A stretch of DNA of 13,157 bases, taken from Planctomycetia bacterium (GTDB lineage: Bacteria > Planctomycetota > PLA2 > JAEUHO01). How positions within the stretch are numbered: the stretch's first letter is position 1; every line of letters starts with the position of its first letter. The notes beneath the pieces were generated by a model. The model had not been told where the DNA came from, did no database searches, and saw only the letters and a program-made list of their open reading frames with translations. This document shows positions 1-7,499 of the stretch, piece by piece. The DNA lies in contig JAUXCH010000049.1 of NCBI GenBank assembly GCA_030618975.1, positions 1-13,157 of the forward strand, written 5' to 3'. The position numbers and the translations under genes are program-made.

Positions 1-81
1 GACGGCACGTGCATGCGCCTCGTCGCCGACCGCAGCGGCCGGCGATCGGCGCGCTGGATCCTCCACAGCCTCGAGGGGTAG
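1..81 (+). CDS. 3' end of an upstream gene, function unknown
   Basis: Frame 1 is open from the window edge to a TAG at 79-81, giving the last 26 residues of a protein that ends in ...RWILHSLEG. In 25 of the 26 codons the third base is G or C, the same bias as in the confident genes of this window, so this looks like real coding sequence rather than chance. There is too little to assign a family. The next gene starts 79 bases downstream behind its own promoter-like sequence, so the two are probably separate transcription units. Confidence 0.55.
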   Translation, partial: DGTCMRLVADRSGRRSARWILHSLEG

Positions 82-123
82 GCCCGGCACCCGCCGACAC
101 GGGAGGCGTGACGCCGGGCAGCC

Positions 124-153
124 TTGAGATCGGGAGAACTCACGGCGTAGACT
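124..153 (+). promoter_or_regulatory. Sigma70-like promoter giving a leaderless start at 161
   Basis: TTGAGA at 124-129 and TAGACT at 148-153 are separated by 18 bases. Transcription would begin about 7 bases after the -10 box, at the ATG at 161. No Shine-Dalgarno sequence is present at a useful distance, which fits leaderless translation. This is an inference from sequence only. Confidence 0.45.
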
Positions 154-160
154 CGTGCCG

Positions 161-1495
161 ATGCGACACGCCTGCCTCCTCGTCCTGCTCGCGACCCTGG
201 CGCCTGGGACCGCCACTGCTGCGTGGGCGGGCAACGCCGCGACGCTGGCCGCCGTCAAGGAGCACCTGAAGGATGCCGATCCGCAGCCCGTGCGCAAGCT
301 CCTGAAGCCCGAGGTCTGCGAAGCCCTCGCCGAGGACTCCAAGGACGCGGCGGCCGTCTGCTATCTCGCCGTGCTCCACATCCGCCACGTGACCGAGGAC
401 ACATCCGACCCGGAGGACGTCCTGCCCATCCTCGACGCCTTCCTGGCCATCGGCGCGCGCACCGTGGATCTGCACCCCGACGAGGTCGACGCCCATGTCG
501 CGCTCGCGCGGGCCAGGCGCGCCCTCTGTCGCCACCGTCTGGTCGACGACGGGACGATCCGCCCCGCGGAGTGGCACGCGATCGCCGATGCCTGGCTGGC
601 CGCGGGACGGCTCCCCAAGGGCGAAAGCCGCACGATCGACGCGTTCGTGACCCTGCTGGAGGGCGCGGCCGCGGGTGAGGAGCACCGCGTCGCCTTGCGA
701 ACCCACGCCGAGACACTGGGGCGCGACCTGCTGGCGGAGCATGCCGGCCATCCCCAGGTCGGCGCCGGTCTCGCCGAGGTCCGATTCGCCCAGGCCCGGG
801 GCCATTTCGAGCGGGGTGAGAAGAAGGACGCGGAGGCCGCCGCGCGGGAGGCTCTCGCGCTCGTCGGCCCCCTGACGGGACCGGGCAGCGCGGTCCGCAG
901 CCGTGCCCGGTCCGTCGCGAACCGCGTAGCGCGGTTCCTGCGCAGCAGCAAGATCGACCGCAAGGCGGAGTTCCTGAGCCGTGAACGGAAGACGCGCTGG
1001 CACTACCTCGCCTTCCTGCTCCCGTGGGGCACCCACTGGTCCATCGAACACACGAAGAGCAAGGACGCGCAGACGATGACCACCCTGCTGCGGTGGGACG
1101 AGATGCCGTCCAAGGGTTGGACCCGCGTCACCTTCCGGCGCTACAAGTGGGGCACCGACTACACGAGTGACGACGGTGACGTAGGGGGTGACAACTCCCG
1201 CGGCCTCCTGGAGCGGGATCGCAAGCGCGACCTCGCGTGGCTCACGAAGATCAACCGGCAGAAGAAGCTGATCCGCGGCAAGCTGAACCGGCAGATCAGG
1301 AAGACGGCCGGCTACGAGATCCGCGGCATCGACGACGACCTGGACCCCTGGTGGATCCGCACGTGGTACTTCAAGAGCGAGGAACGCGCGCGGACCTTCC
1401 TCGTCCGCGTCACCCGCTTCGGGCCGGATCCCGCGTCGGACCCGGAGATCCAGCACATCCTCGACAGCATCCGCGAGTTGCCGGAAGAGGAGTAG
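161..1495 (+). CDS. Secreted helical (TPR-like) protein of unknown function
   Basis: The 444-residue product begins with a clear export signal: MRH followed by a hydrophobic stretch (about residues 4-18) and Ala-rich cleavage options near residues 18-24. Residues about 30-270 are alanine- and leucine-rich helices with tetratricopeptide-like spacing, for example a segment around residues 205-240 with an FERGEKKDAEAAAREAL pattern. The last 170 residues differ: they are rich in Trp, Tyr, Arg and Lys (WHYLAFLLPWGTHW near residue 280, DPWWIRTWYF near 395) and may form a separate beta-containing domain. I do not recognise the family. A GTG six bases upstream (155) is in frame, but ATG 161 is preferred because a TTGAGA/TAGACT promoter would place the transcript start there. 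It is probably exported to the periplasm or cell envelope. A hairpin follows the stop codon. Confidence 0.8.
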   Translation: MRHACLLVLLATLAPGTATAAWAGNAATLAAVKEHLKDADPQPVRKLLKPEVCEALAEDSKDAAAVCYLAVLHIRHVTEDTSDPEDVLPILDAFLAIGARTVDLHPDEVDAHVALARARRALCRHRLVDDGTIRPAEWHAIADAWLAAGRLPKGESRTIDAFVTLLEGAAAGEEHRVALRTHAETLGRDLLAEHAGHPQVGAGLAEVRFAQARGHFERGEKKDAEAAAREALALVGPLTGPGSAVRSRARSVANRVARFLRSSKIDRKAEFLSRERKTRWHYLAFLLPWGTHWSIEHTKSKDAQTMTTLLRWDEMPSKGWTRVTFRRYKWGTDYTSDDGDVGGDNSRGLLERDRKRDLAWLTKINRQKKLIRGKLNRQIRKTAGYEIRGIDDDLDPWWIRTWYFKSEERARTFLVRVTRFGPDPASDPEIQHILDSIRELPEEE

Positions 1496-1500
1496 TCCCG

Positions 1501-1518
1501 CTGCCCGAGCCCGGGCAG
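1501..1518 (+). terminator. Hairpin just after the 161-1495 gene
   Basis: CTGCCC and GGGCAG form a perfect 6-bp stem with a 6-base loop, starting 6 bases after the stop codon. There is no T-run after it, so it would be a weak or non-canonical terminator or an mRNA 3'-end stabiliser. Confidence 0.35.
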
Positions 1519-1635
1519 GAGCTCGAGTCGAGGCGTGTCACACGGTGGAGCGTGGCGTCCCCGTCAGCCGCCGAGGAGATCCCCGCGGGTCCTCTGCGGA
1601 CCGTCCCGAGCCGGGGCGCCCACGCACCCCGCAGT

Positions 1636-1688
1636 CGAGCCCCGCGGCTCGTTTGGGTGTACGGTTCCCGGACCGGTTCCTCAGGAGG
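1636..1688 (+). promoter_or_regulatory. Putative promoter region and Shine-Dalgarno of the VOC/pfk unit
   Basis: TACGGT at 1660-1665 fits the TAnnnT -10 pattern seen before other genes in this window; no convincing -35 box is visible. Directly upstream, CGAGCC (1636-1641) and GGCTCG (1646-1651) form a 6-bp inverted repeat with a 4-base centre, where an operator could sit. AGGAGG at 1683-1688 is a strong ribosome binding site 11 bases before the ATG at 1700, and it decides that start over longer in-frame openings from 1535. Confidence 0.4.
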
Positions 1689-1699
1689 AGTGGGACGCG

Positions 1700-2047
1700 A
1701 TGAAGATCCGATCCGTGAAGTGCATGCTGATGGCCCAGGACATGGACCGGGCCGTCGCCTTCTGGCGAGACGTCGTCGGGCTCGAGGTGCAGCTCCACAC
1801 GCCGCACTGGAGCGAGCTCCGGTGGAGCGACGCCGTCGTCGCGATCCACGGCGGTGGCACGGGTGAGGGGCACGCGTCCGGCCTGGGCCTCGAGGTCGAG
1901 GATCTCGACGCGGCCTGCCGCGAGGTCGAGGCGGGCGGCGGCCGCGTCCTCTCCGGCCCGGAAGACCGCCCCGGAGAGGGCCTCCGCCTGGCCGGCCTCG
2001 TGGACACGGAGGGCAACGCCTTCGCGCTGAGCCAGGTCGCCCGTTGA
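1700..2047 (+). CDS. VOC-superfamily (glyoxalase/bleomycin-resistance fold) protein
   Basis: This 115-residue protein has the size and order of a single VOC domain. It opens with a beta strand, then a D-M-D-R-A-V-A-F-W-R-D-V-V-G-L helix-turn motif (residues about 14-28). A second beta-alpha unit follows (GLEVEDLDAACREVEAGG), and it closes with a DTEGNAFAL strand equivalent to the usual DPxGNxxEL. The usual metal ligands are not obvious: the first strand has no His and the last strand ends FAL rather than xEL. It may therefore be a binding or divergent member rather than a metal-dependent enzyme. It is preceded by a strong AGGAGG and lies 5 bases upstream of the phosphofructokinase start, so the two are very likely co-transcribed. 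Its substrate cannot be told from the sequence. Confidence 0.88.
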   Translation: MKIRSVKCMLMAQDMDRAVAFWRDVVGLEVQLHTPHWSELRWSDAVVAIHGGGTGEGHASGLGLEVEDLDAACREVEAGGGRVLSGPEDRPGEGLRLAGLVDTEGNAFALSQVAR

Positions 2048-2052
2048 CGCCC

Positions 2053-4281
2053 ATGACCGTGGCACCCGGAAGATCCCTGGGCGTGCTGACCAGCGGGGGC
2101 GACGCCTCCGGCATGAATGCGGCGGTCCGCGCGGTCGTGCGCACGGCGCTCGACCGGGGCGTCCCGGTCCACGCGATCCTCGAGGGTTACCAGGGGATGG
2201 TCGCCGGGGGCGACCTCATCCGGCCGATGACCTGGAACGACGTGGGGGGCATCCTGCAACGGGGCGGCACGGTCATCGGCACGGCCCGCTGCGACGCCTT
2301 CCGCACGCGCCCGGGCCGGCTGAGGGCGGCCAGGCACCTCGTCGAACGGGGCATCGACACGCTCGTCGTGATCGGCGGCGACGGGAGCCTCACGGGCGCC
2401 GACACGCTGCGCGGGGAGTGGTCGTCGCTCCTGGAGGACCTCGTGAACGCCGGCGAGATCTCGCGCGAGGTCGCGAGCGCGTACGAACGCCTCACGCTGG
2501 TGGGTCTCGTCGGGTCCATCGACAACGACATGCAGGGCACCGACATCACGATCGGGGCGCTCACCGCGCTCCATCGCATCACCGAGGCGATCGACGCGCT
2601 GCTCAGCACGGCCGCCAGCCACCAACGCACCTTCGTCGTCGAGGTGATGGGCCGGCACTGCGGCTACCTGGCGCTGATGTCCGCACTCGCGACCGGCGCG
2701 GACTGGGCTCTCATCCCCGAGAGCCCGCCCGACGTGCAGGACTGGGAGGAGACGATGTGCGCCCGCCTCGAGGCGGGCCGGGCCGCGGGACGACGCGCGA
2801 GCATCGTCGTGGTCGCCGAGGGCGCGGTCGACCGCGACGGCCGCCCGATCTCCACGGCCCACGTGAAACGGACCCTCGAGGAGCGCCTGGGCGAGGACGT
2901 ACGCGAGACGATCCTCGGCCACGTCCAGCGGGGCGGCCGGCCCTGTGCCTACGACCGGGTGATGGGCGCCGTCGTGGGGCACGCCGCGGTCGACATCGCG
3001 CTCTCCGAGGACGCGTGGGGCGAGGCCCGCCTCGTCGGCATCCGGGAGGGCCGCGTGGTGGACGGAGCCCTGGTGGAGGCGGTCGCCGAGACGCGGCGCG
3101 TCGGAAAGGCGCTGGAGGCGTGCGACTTCGAGACCGCCCTGGCGCTGCGAGGCGAGTTCTTCCAGGAAAGCTGGCGGACGCTCCGCACCCTGGTGCGCGC
3201 GCTGCCCCATCCGCCCGTGCCGGGGCGCCGGCGCCTGCGTCTCGGCGTGCTCAATGCCGGCGCACCGGCACCCGGCATGAACACCGCCGTACGCGCCGCC
3301 GTGCGCCTCGGCCTGGACCGCGGTCACGAGATGCTGGGCGTCCGAGGCGGCGTGAGCGGCCTGCTCGAAGGCCGGCTCGTGCAGCTCGACTGGATGAGCG
3401 TGAACGGCTGGGCCGGACGCGGCGGCTCCGAGCTCGGCACCGACCGCGTGGTGCCCGACGCGGAGGGAGTCTCCCGCATCGCAGGTGTGATCGAGGAGGC
3501 CGCGCTCGACGGCTTGCTGGTCGTCGGCGGCGGGGAGGGGTACGAGACGGCGCACGCCCTCCTCGCCTCGGAGCGGGTCTCCGTCCCCGTCGTCTGCCTG
3601 CCGGCCAGCATCGCGAACGACCTGCCCGGCTCCGAGCGCAGCGTCGGGGGCGACACCGCCTTGAACATGGTCATGCACGCCGTGGACGCCATCAAGCAGT
3701 CCGCCGTGGCCACGAGGCGGGCCTTCGTCGTGGAGGTGATGGGGGGCACCTGCGGCTGGCTCGCGCTGACGAGCGGCATCGCCACGGGTGCGGAGCGCGT
3801 CTACCTGCACGAGGAGGGCGTCACGCTGGACGACCTCCGGCAGGACGTCGCCCACCTGGTGGCGGGGTTCGAACAGGGGAAGCGCCTCGGTCTCGTCATC
3901 CGAAACGAGCGCGCGCACGAGATCTACGACACCGACTTCACGGTGGCCCTCTTCGAGGAGGAGGGCGGCGACCTGTTCGACGTGCGCAAGTCCATCCTGG
4001 GCCACCTCCAGCAGGGCGGGGATCCCTCCCCGTTCGACCGCATCCTCGCGACCCGGCTGGCGGCCCGGTGCATCCAGTGGCTCGACGCCCAGGGCCTCTC
4101 GGGCGGCGGGGGCGGGGCCTACGTGGGCGTCCAGTGGGGCGAGATCCGGATGCACGACCTCGCCGACCTCCCCGAGGTCTGGGACCCCGAGCACAGGCGG
4201 CCGGCGGATCCGTGGTGGCTGGCTCTACGCCCAGTAGCCAGTCTGCTGGCCCAACCGGGTCCCGGAGCGGGTCGGCCCTGA
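2053..4281 (+). CDS. pfkA: ATP-dependent 6-phosphofructokinase, tandem eukaryotic-type
   Basis: It phosphorylates fructose 6-phosphate to fructose 1,6-bisphosphate, the committed step of glycolysis, in the cytoplasm. The 742-residue product is two fused PFK domains (about 1-385 and 396-740); ordinary bacterial PfkA is about 320 residues. The N half is catalytically complete: GGDASGMNAAVR near the start, IGGDGS with D110 and G111, SIDND with catalytic D157, SHQRTFVVEVMGRHCGY, and GHVQRGG. Gly at the GGDG and G-SIDND positions predicts ATP rather than pyrophosphate use. In the C half these become GGGEG and SIAND, with A521 replacing the catalytic Asp, as in animal and fungal enzymes whose C half is regulatory. 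The similarity to the animal muscle enzyme is recalled, not computed. ATG 2053 is chosen. A TTG at 2044 is in frame and would overlap the VOC stop. No strong Shine-Dalgarno is seen, suggesting coupling to the VOC gene. Confidence 0.95.
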   Translation: MTVAPGRSLGVLTSGGDASGMNAAVRAVVRTALDRGVPVHAILEGYQGMVAGGDLIRPMTWNDVGGILQRGGTVIGTARCDAFRTRPGRLRAARHLVERGIDTLVVIGGDGSLTGADTLRGEWSSLLEDLVNAGEISREVASAYERLTLVGLVGSIDNDMQGTDITIGALTALHRITEAIDALLSTAASHQRTFVVEVMGRHCGYLALMSALATGADWALIPESPPDVQDWEETMCARLEAGRAAGRRASIVVVAEGAVDRDGRPISTAHVKRTLEERLGEDVRETILGHVQRGGRPCAYDRVMGAVVGHAAVDIALSEDAWGEARLVGIREGRVVDGALVEAVAETRRVGKALEACDFETALALRGEFFQESWRTLRTLVRALPHPPVPGRRRLRLGVLNAGAPAPGMNTAVRAAVRLGLDRGHEMLGVRGGVSGLLEGRLVQLDWMSVNGWAGRGGSELGTDRVVPDAEGVSRIAGVIEEAALDGLLVVGGGEGYETAHALLASERVSVPVVCLPASIANDLPGSERSVGGDTALNMVMHAVDAIKQSAVATRRAFVVEVMGGTCGWLALTSGIATGAERVYLHEEGVTLDDLRQDVAHLVAGFEQGKRLGLVIRNERAHEIYDTDFTVALFEEEGGDLFDVRKSILGHLQQGGDPSPFDRILATRLAARCIQWLDAQGLSGGGGGAYVGVQWGEIRMHDLADLPEVWDPEHRRPADPWWLALRPVASLLAQPGPGAGRP

Positions 4282-4310
4282 CGCCCTCGCCCAGACGCCC
4301 CGGGCCGACC

Positions 4311-4354
4311 TCGACGTACCCTTTCCCTCCCGTAGATTCGCCACCCCCCAGGAG
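4311..4354 (+). promoter_or_regulatory. Putative promoter and Shine-Dalgarno of the GNAT gene
   Basis: TCGACG at 4311-4316 (one mismatch to TTGACG) and TAGATT at 4333-4338 are spaced by 16 bases. AGGAG at 4350-4354 lies 6 bases before the ATG at 4361. The predicted leader would be only about 16 bases long. Confidence 0.4.
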
Positions 4355-4360
4355 AGCCCG

Positions 4361-4897
4361 ATGCCGATCCAGTTCCCCCAGGAGGCGGGTCTTCGCGACG
4401 CACGACGCGTGATCATCCGCCCCTTCACGCCCCTCGACGCCGACGCCCTGCACGAGTTCTTCCGCTCGCTGCCCGAGGCCACGAAGCGCAGCGCCTGGAG
4501 TCGGATCGAGGCGCGCGAGGTCATCGACTCCTGGGCCGAGGACCTGGACCACGAAAAGGCCGTGTCGCTGCTCGCGCTCGACGGCACGCAGATCGTCGCC
4601 GACGCGACGCTCCACTACCGTCGCTACGGTCCGCTCCGGCGGGTCGGCCGCCTGAACTGGCTCATCGACCCTGCGTGGTACGACGTCGGCGTCGGCGTGG
4701 CGCTCATCACGAACTTCATCCAGATGGCGCGCGACAACGGCCTGAGGTGGCTGACCTGCATCCTCATGGACAAGCTCGAGGACGAGTCGCGGGCCACCTT
4801 GAACCGCATGGGATTCAAGGAGTACCGGATCCCCGAGTACGGCACCAACCCCGACGGGGACCCGTGCGACATGATCAAGATGGTGCTGGGGCTGTAG
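4361..4897 (+). CDS. GNAT-family N-acetyltransferase
   Basis: The 178-residue protein has the GNAT layout: an early strand and helix (VIIRPFTPLDADALHEFFRSL, residues about 23-43), central strands ending in RLNWLIDP, the acetyl-CoA loop and helix region DVGVGVALITNFIQMARDNG (about 107-126), and a late RATLNRMGFKEYR segment (about 144-156) typical of motif B. It would transfer an acetyl group from acetyl-CoA to an amine; the acceptor is unknown. It resembles the family of single-domain acetyltransferases related to the C-terminal domain of protein lysine acetyltransferases, but that is a guess. The start is set by AGGAG 6 bases upstream. It converges with prfB, with 9 bases between the stop codons and no obvious terminator. 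Confidence 0.85.
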   Translation: MPIQFPQEAGLRDARRVIIRPFTPLDADALHEFFRSLPEATKRSAWSRIEAREVIDSWAEDLDHEKAVSLLALDGTQIVADATLHYRRYGPLRRVGRLNWLIDPAWYDVGVGVALITNFIQMARDNGLRWLTCILMDKLEDESRATLNRMGFKEYRIPEYGTNPDGDPCDMIKMVLGL

Positions 4898-4906
4898 CGG
4901 CCCCGC

Positions 4907-6041
4907 CTACCCGGGCCCGCTGCCCGGCCCGTCCTCGCCCATCTCCATCTTCAGCGTCGCTTCCATGAACGGCGTGAGATCGCCGTCGAGCACGGCCTGT
5001 ACGTTCGACGTCTCGTGCTCGGTACGGTGGTCCTTCACCATCTGGTACGGGTGCAGGACGTACGAGCGGATCTGGTTCCCCCACCCGATCTCGCCCTTCT
5101 CGTCGTAGCGGCTCGCCGCGTCGGCCTGGCGTCGCTCCTCCTCCAGGCGAATCAGCTTCGCCTTCAGCATCTGCATCGCCATCTTGCGATTGCGGTGCTG
5201 GCTACGCTCGTTCTGGCACGCCGCCACCACGCCGGTGGGCAGGTGGCGGATGCGAACCGCGGACTCGGTCTTGTTCACGTGCTGGCCGCCCGCGCCGCCG
5301 GCCTTGAAGGTCTCGATCTGGAGGTCGGCGTCGTTGATTTCGACGACCAGGCTGTCGTCGACGACGGGCGTCACGTCGACGGACGCGAAGGTCGTCTGCC
5401 GGCGATTCTGCGCGTCGAAGGGGCTGATCCGCACCAGGCGGTGGACGCCCGTCTCGGTCTTCAGGTAGCCGTAGGCGTACGCCCCCCGGATCTCGATGAT
5501 CCCCCAGCGCACGCCGGCCTCGTCGTTGTCGAGCCGGTCCACGACGTGGACGGGGAAGCCCATGCGCTCGGCCCATTGGCCGTACATGCGGAGCAGCATC
5601 GCGGTCCAGTCGCAGGACTCGGTGCCGCCGGCGCCCGCCTGGATCTGGACGAACGCCGACTTGTCGTCGAGGGGGCCCGAGAGCATCGCCCGGAACTCCA
5701 GGCCCCCGAGCTCGGACGCAAGAGAGACGGCCTGCTCGGCGACCTCTGCCAGGGACGCCTCGTCGCCCTCCTCCTCCCCGAGGTCGAGGAGGACGACGGC
5801 GTCCTCCAGCCGGGAGGCGAACGCTTCCCACGGAGCGTAGACGGCCTTGACCGCCTTCAGCTGCTCGACGACGGCCTGCGCGCGCTCCTGGTTGTCCCAG
5901 AAGCCCGCCGCGGACATCTGCTTCTCGAGGCGGGCGTACTCTTCCTTCTTGCTGGCGAAGTCAAAGACGCCCCCGGACCTGGTCGAATCGATCCTGGAGG
6001 TTCTGGAGGGTCGAACGGAGATCAACGACGGAACGTGCCAT
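4907..6041 (-). CDS. prfB: Peptide chain release factor 2, expressed by +1 frameshift
   Basis: RF2 recognises UGA and UAA stop codons on the ribosome and releases the finished peptide. The gene reads 26 codons from ATG 6041 (MARSVVDLRSTLQ...RGRL), meets an in-frame TGA at 5963-5961, and continues in the +1 frame from GAC (DFASKKEEY...), giving 377 residues. The peptide anticodon SPF is at 206-208 and the catalytic GGQ at 251-253, each one residue further along than in the E. coli protein. Both open frames are needed: the downstream frame's own ATG would give an N terminus unlike RF2. It lies 53 bases downstream of the vWA gene on the same strand but has its own good promoter and probably a leaderless start. 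Confidence 0.96.
5960..5974 (-). promoter_or_regulatory. Programmed +1 frameshift site of prfB
   Basis: The minus strand reads GGGGG-CGT-CTT-TGA-C. This matches the E. coli RF2 site (GGGGG-TAT-CTT-TGA-C) in the slip codon, the stop, the base after the stop and the spacing from the internal Shine-Dalgarno-like G run. When RF2 is scarce the ribosome pauses at UGA, slips one base on CUU and continues, so RF2 level controls its own synthesis. Confidence 0.95.
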
Positions 6042-6048
6042 GGACGAG

Positions 6049-6077
6049 ACGGTACGGCCCGGGTCGGGGGCGGGCAA
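6049..6077 (-). promoter_or_regulatory. Sigma70-like promoter of prfB, leaderless
   Basis: On the minus strand TTGCCC (6077-6072) and TACCGT (6054-6049) are separated by 17 bases. The ATG at 6041 starts 7 bases after the -10 box, where transcription would begin. No Shine-Dalgarno is present before the ATG, so the message is predicted to be leaderless. Confidence 0.5.
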
Positions 6078-6094
6078 CTTCCGGCCGTGGGGCG

Positions 6095-7453
6095 TCACTC
6101 GAACTCGAAGGCGTCCGCGAAGCGCCCGCCGGTCGCGGCGGCGATGCGCCGGAGCAGGGGGAAGACCTCCTCCCCCGCCGCGATCGCGTGCACCGGGATC
6201 CGGCGGCGGCTCAGCGCGGCGATGCCCTCGACGACCTTGTCCTCCCGCCGGTAGCGGCCCCGGTTCGGCGCTCCGTCCGAGAGGAGGAACACCGCGTCCA
6301 GCCGGCCGGTCGACGCGGCCGGACGATCGCCGATGCCGGCGTGGCCGAACGCGGTCTCCACTGCGTCGTAGAGATTCGTGTACGAGACGGTCTCGAGCGC
6401 GTCGAGCCAGCTCAGGGCACGGGCCTTCATCACGGGGTGCGCCGGGACCAGCGCGCCGGCGAACGGGAGCAGGCGCTCGTTGAACGCGATCACCTCGAAA
6501 GCGTAGGTCGTGGGGAACGCCTCGAGCGCCCGCCGCAACTCCTCGCGCGCCTGCTCGATGCCGGGCCCCCACATGCTCTGGCTCACGTCCAGGCAGAAGA
6601 CCACCCGGCTGCGTGGCCTGGAAATCGGGATGCCGTAGTAGTGGGGCACGTGCACGGGATCCGGCGGCGTGTAGCGGTCGCCGCCGCCGGGAGGCGGCGC
6701 GGGCGGCGAGGACCCGTCTCGCAGCGCGTCCGGGTGCGCCTCGAGCCAGGTCCGCCACGCGGCGACGTCGATCGGCAGCGTCTGGCGGGTGAGGTCCACG
6801 AGTCCCTCCCAGGCGTGCACGCGCACGGCGGCGTGCGAGTGCTGCAGGAGGAGCAGCAGCGCCTCGGCGGCCCGGCGCCCGCCCAGCCGCGCCAGCCCGA
6901 GCGCTCGCCCCGCGGCCTCGAGCCAGCCCTCGTTCTCCAGGGGCCTCACGAGGAGCAGCGCCGCAGGGGACCGGCCGGTCGCGCCCAGGGCCTCCAGCAC
7001 CAGCGCGCGCCGACCCGGGTCCGCCTTCGGATCCCGGGCCGCCCCGAGGAGGGCCTTCATGGCGTCCGCGTCGTCCCTGCGCCAGGCGGCGGCGTCGACC
7101 GCGGCGCCGAACACACGGGGATCGAGAGCGGGGTCCAGAGCCTCCAGCCACAGGCGGCGGGCCCGGAGGTCGGGGAGCCGGGCGAGGAGGGTGACGGCGC
7201 GCGCCGCCTCGTCGGGCGGGCGGCGGCGCAGCACGTCGGCGAGGGGACGGACGGCTCGCACGCCGGGACTCGCCCCCCGCGCCACGAGCGCCTCGAGGCG
7301 GGCGAGCGAGGCCCGGCGCCTGCCGGCCCGGGGCGCGCCGAGACCGGACAGCACGGCGGACAACCGGGGCTCGCAAGGCGGCTCCTCCGCGGTGGCGGAG
7401 GGGGCGGCCAGGCAGGCGGCGGCCAGGCAGGCGGCGAGCAACAGGCGCGACAC
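6095..7453 (-). CDS. Secreted protein with HEAT-like repeats and a vWA domain
   Basis: The 452-residue product begins with a signal peptide (VSRLLLAACLAAACLAAPSATA, cleavage near residue 22). Residues about 30-245 are repeated Ala/Leu/Arg helices of about 30-40 residues that look like HEAT or PBS-lyase repeats (LLGAARDPKADPGRRALVLEALG and similar). A Pro/Gly-rich linker follows. The von Willebrand factor A domain (about 284-450) has a complete metal-binding MIDAS set: DVSQS with D289, S291 and S293, the Thr of SYTNLYDAV, and D393 of LLSDGAPN. Such domains bind partner proteins through a divalent metal; no enzymatic role is implied. The GTG at 7453 is chosen because it begins directly at the signal peptide. 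Longer in-frame starts (for example ATG 7525) would cross the divergent gene's start and bury the signal. It is probably periplasmic or surface-attached. Confidence 0.87.
   Translation of the reverse strand: MSRLLLAACLAAACLAAPSATAEEPPCEPRLSAVLSGLGAPRAGRRRASLARLEALVARGASPGVRAVRPLADVLRRRPPDEAARAVTLLARLPDLRARRLWLEALDPALDPRVFGAAVDAAAWRRDDADAMKALLGAARDPKADPGRRALVLEALGATGRSPAALLLVRPLENEGWLEAAGRALGLARLGGRRAAEALLLLLQHSHAAVRVHAWEGLVDLTRQTLPIDVAAWRTWLEAHPDALRDGSSPPAPPPGGGDRYTPPDPVHVPHYYGIPISRPRSRVVFCLDVSQSMWGPGIEQAREELRRALEAFPTTYAFEVIAFNERLLPFAGALVPAHPVMKARALSWLDALETVSYTNLYDAVETAFGHAGIGDRPAASTGRLDAVFLLSDGAPNRGRYRREDKVVEGIAALSRRRIPVHAIAAGEEVFPLLRRIAAATGGRFADAFEFE
7403..7432. repeat. Two tandem 15-bp units inside the vWA signal peptide
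   Basis: The 15-bp unit GGCGGCCAGGCAGGC occurs at 7403-7417 and again exactly at 7418-7432, with a partial third copy (GGCG) after it. Being a multiple of three, it duplicates an in-frame Ala-Cys-Leu-Ala-Ala block of the hydrophobic core without breaking the gene. Confidence 0.9.
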
Positions 7454-7499
7454 GTGGATGGAAACGTCCCCCGCTCCCCGCCGGACACCCGTCCCGCGG

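Noticed and set aside
1636..1651. Intrinsic terminator for the upstream gene
   Set aside because: The stem is followed by only three T residues and lies 140 bases past the stop codon, next to a -10-like box. An operator or incidental repeat is at least as likely.
1681..4194. An 837-codon open frame on the minus strand opposite the phosphofructokinase gene
   Set aside because: It is an antisense shadow caused by the high GC content. The plus-strand frame encodes a clear enzyme with catalytic motifs throughout, and the antisense product has low-complexity, repetitive composition.
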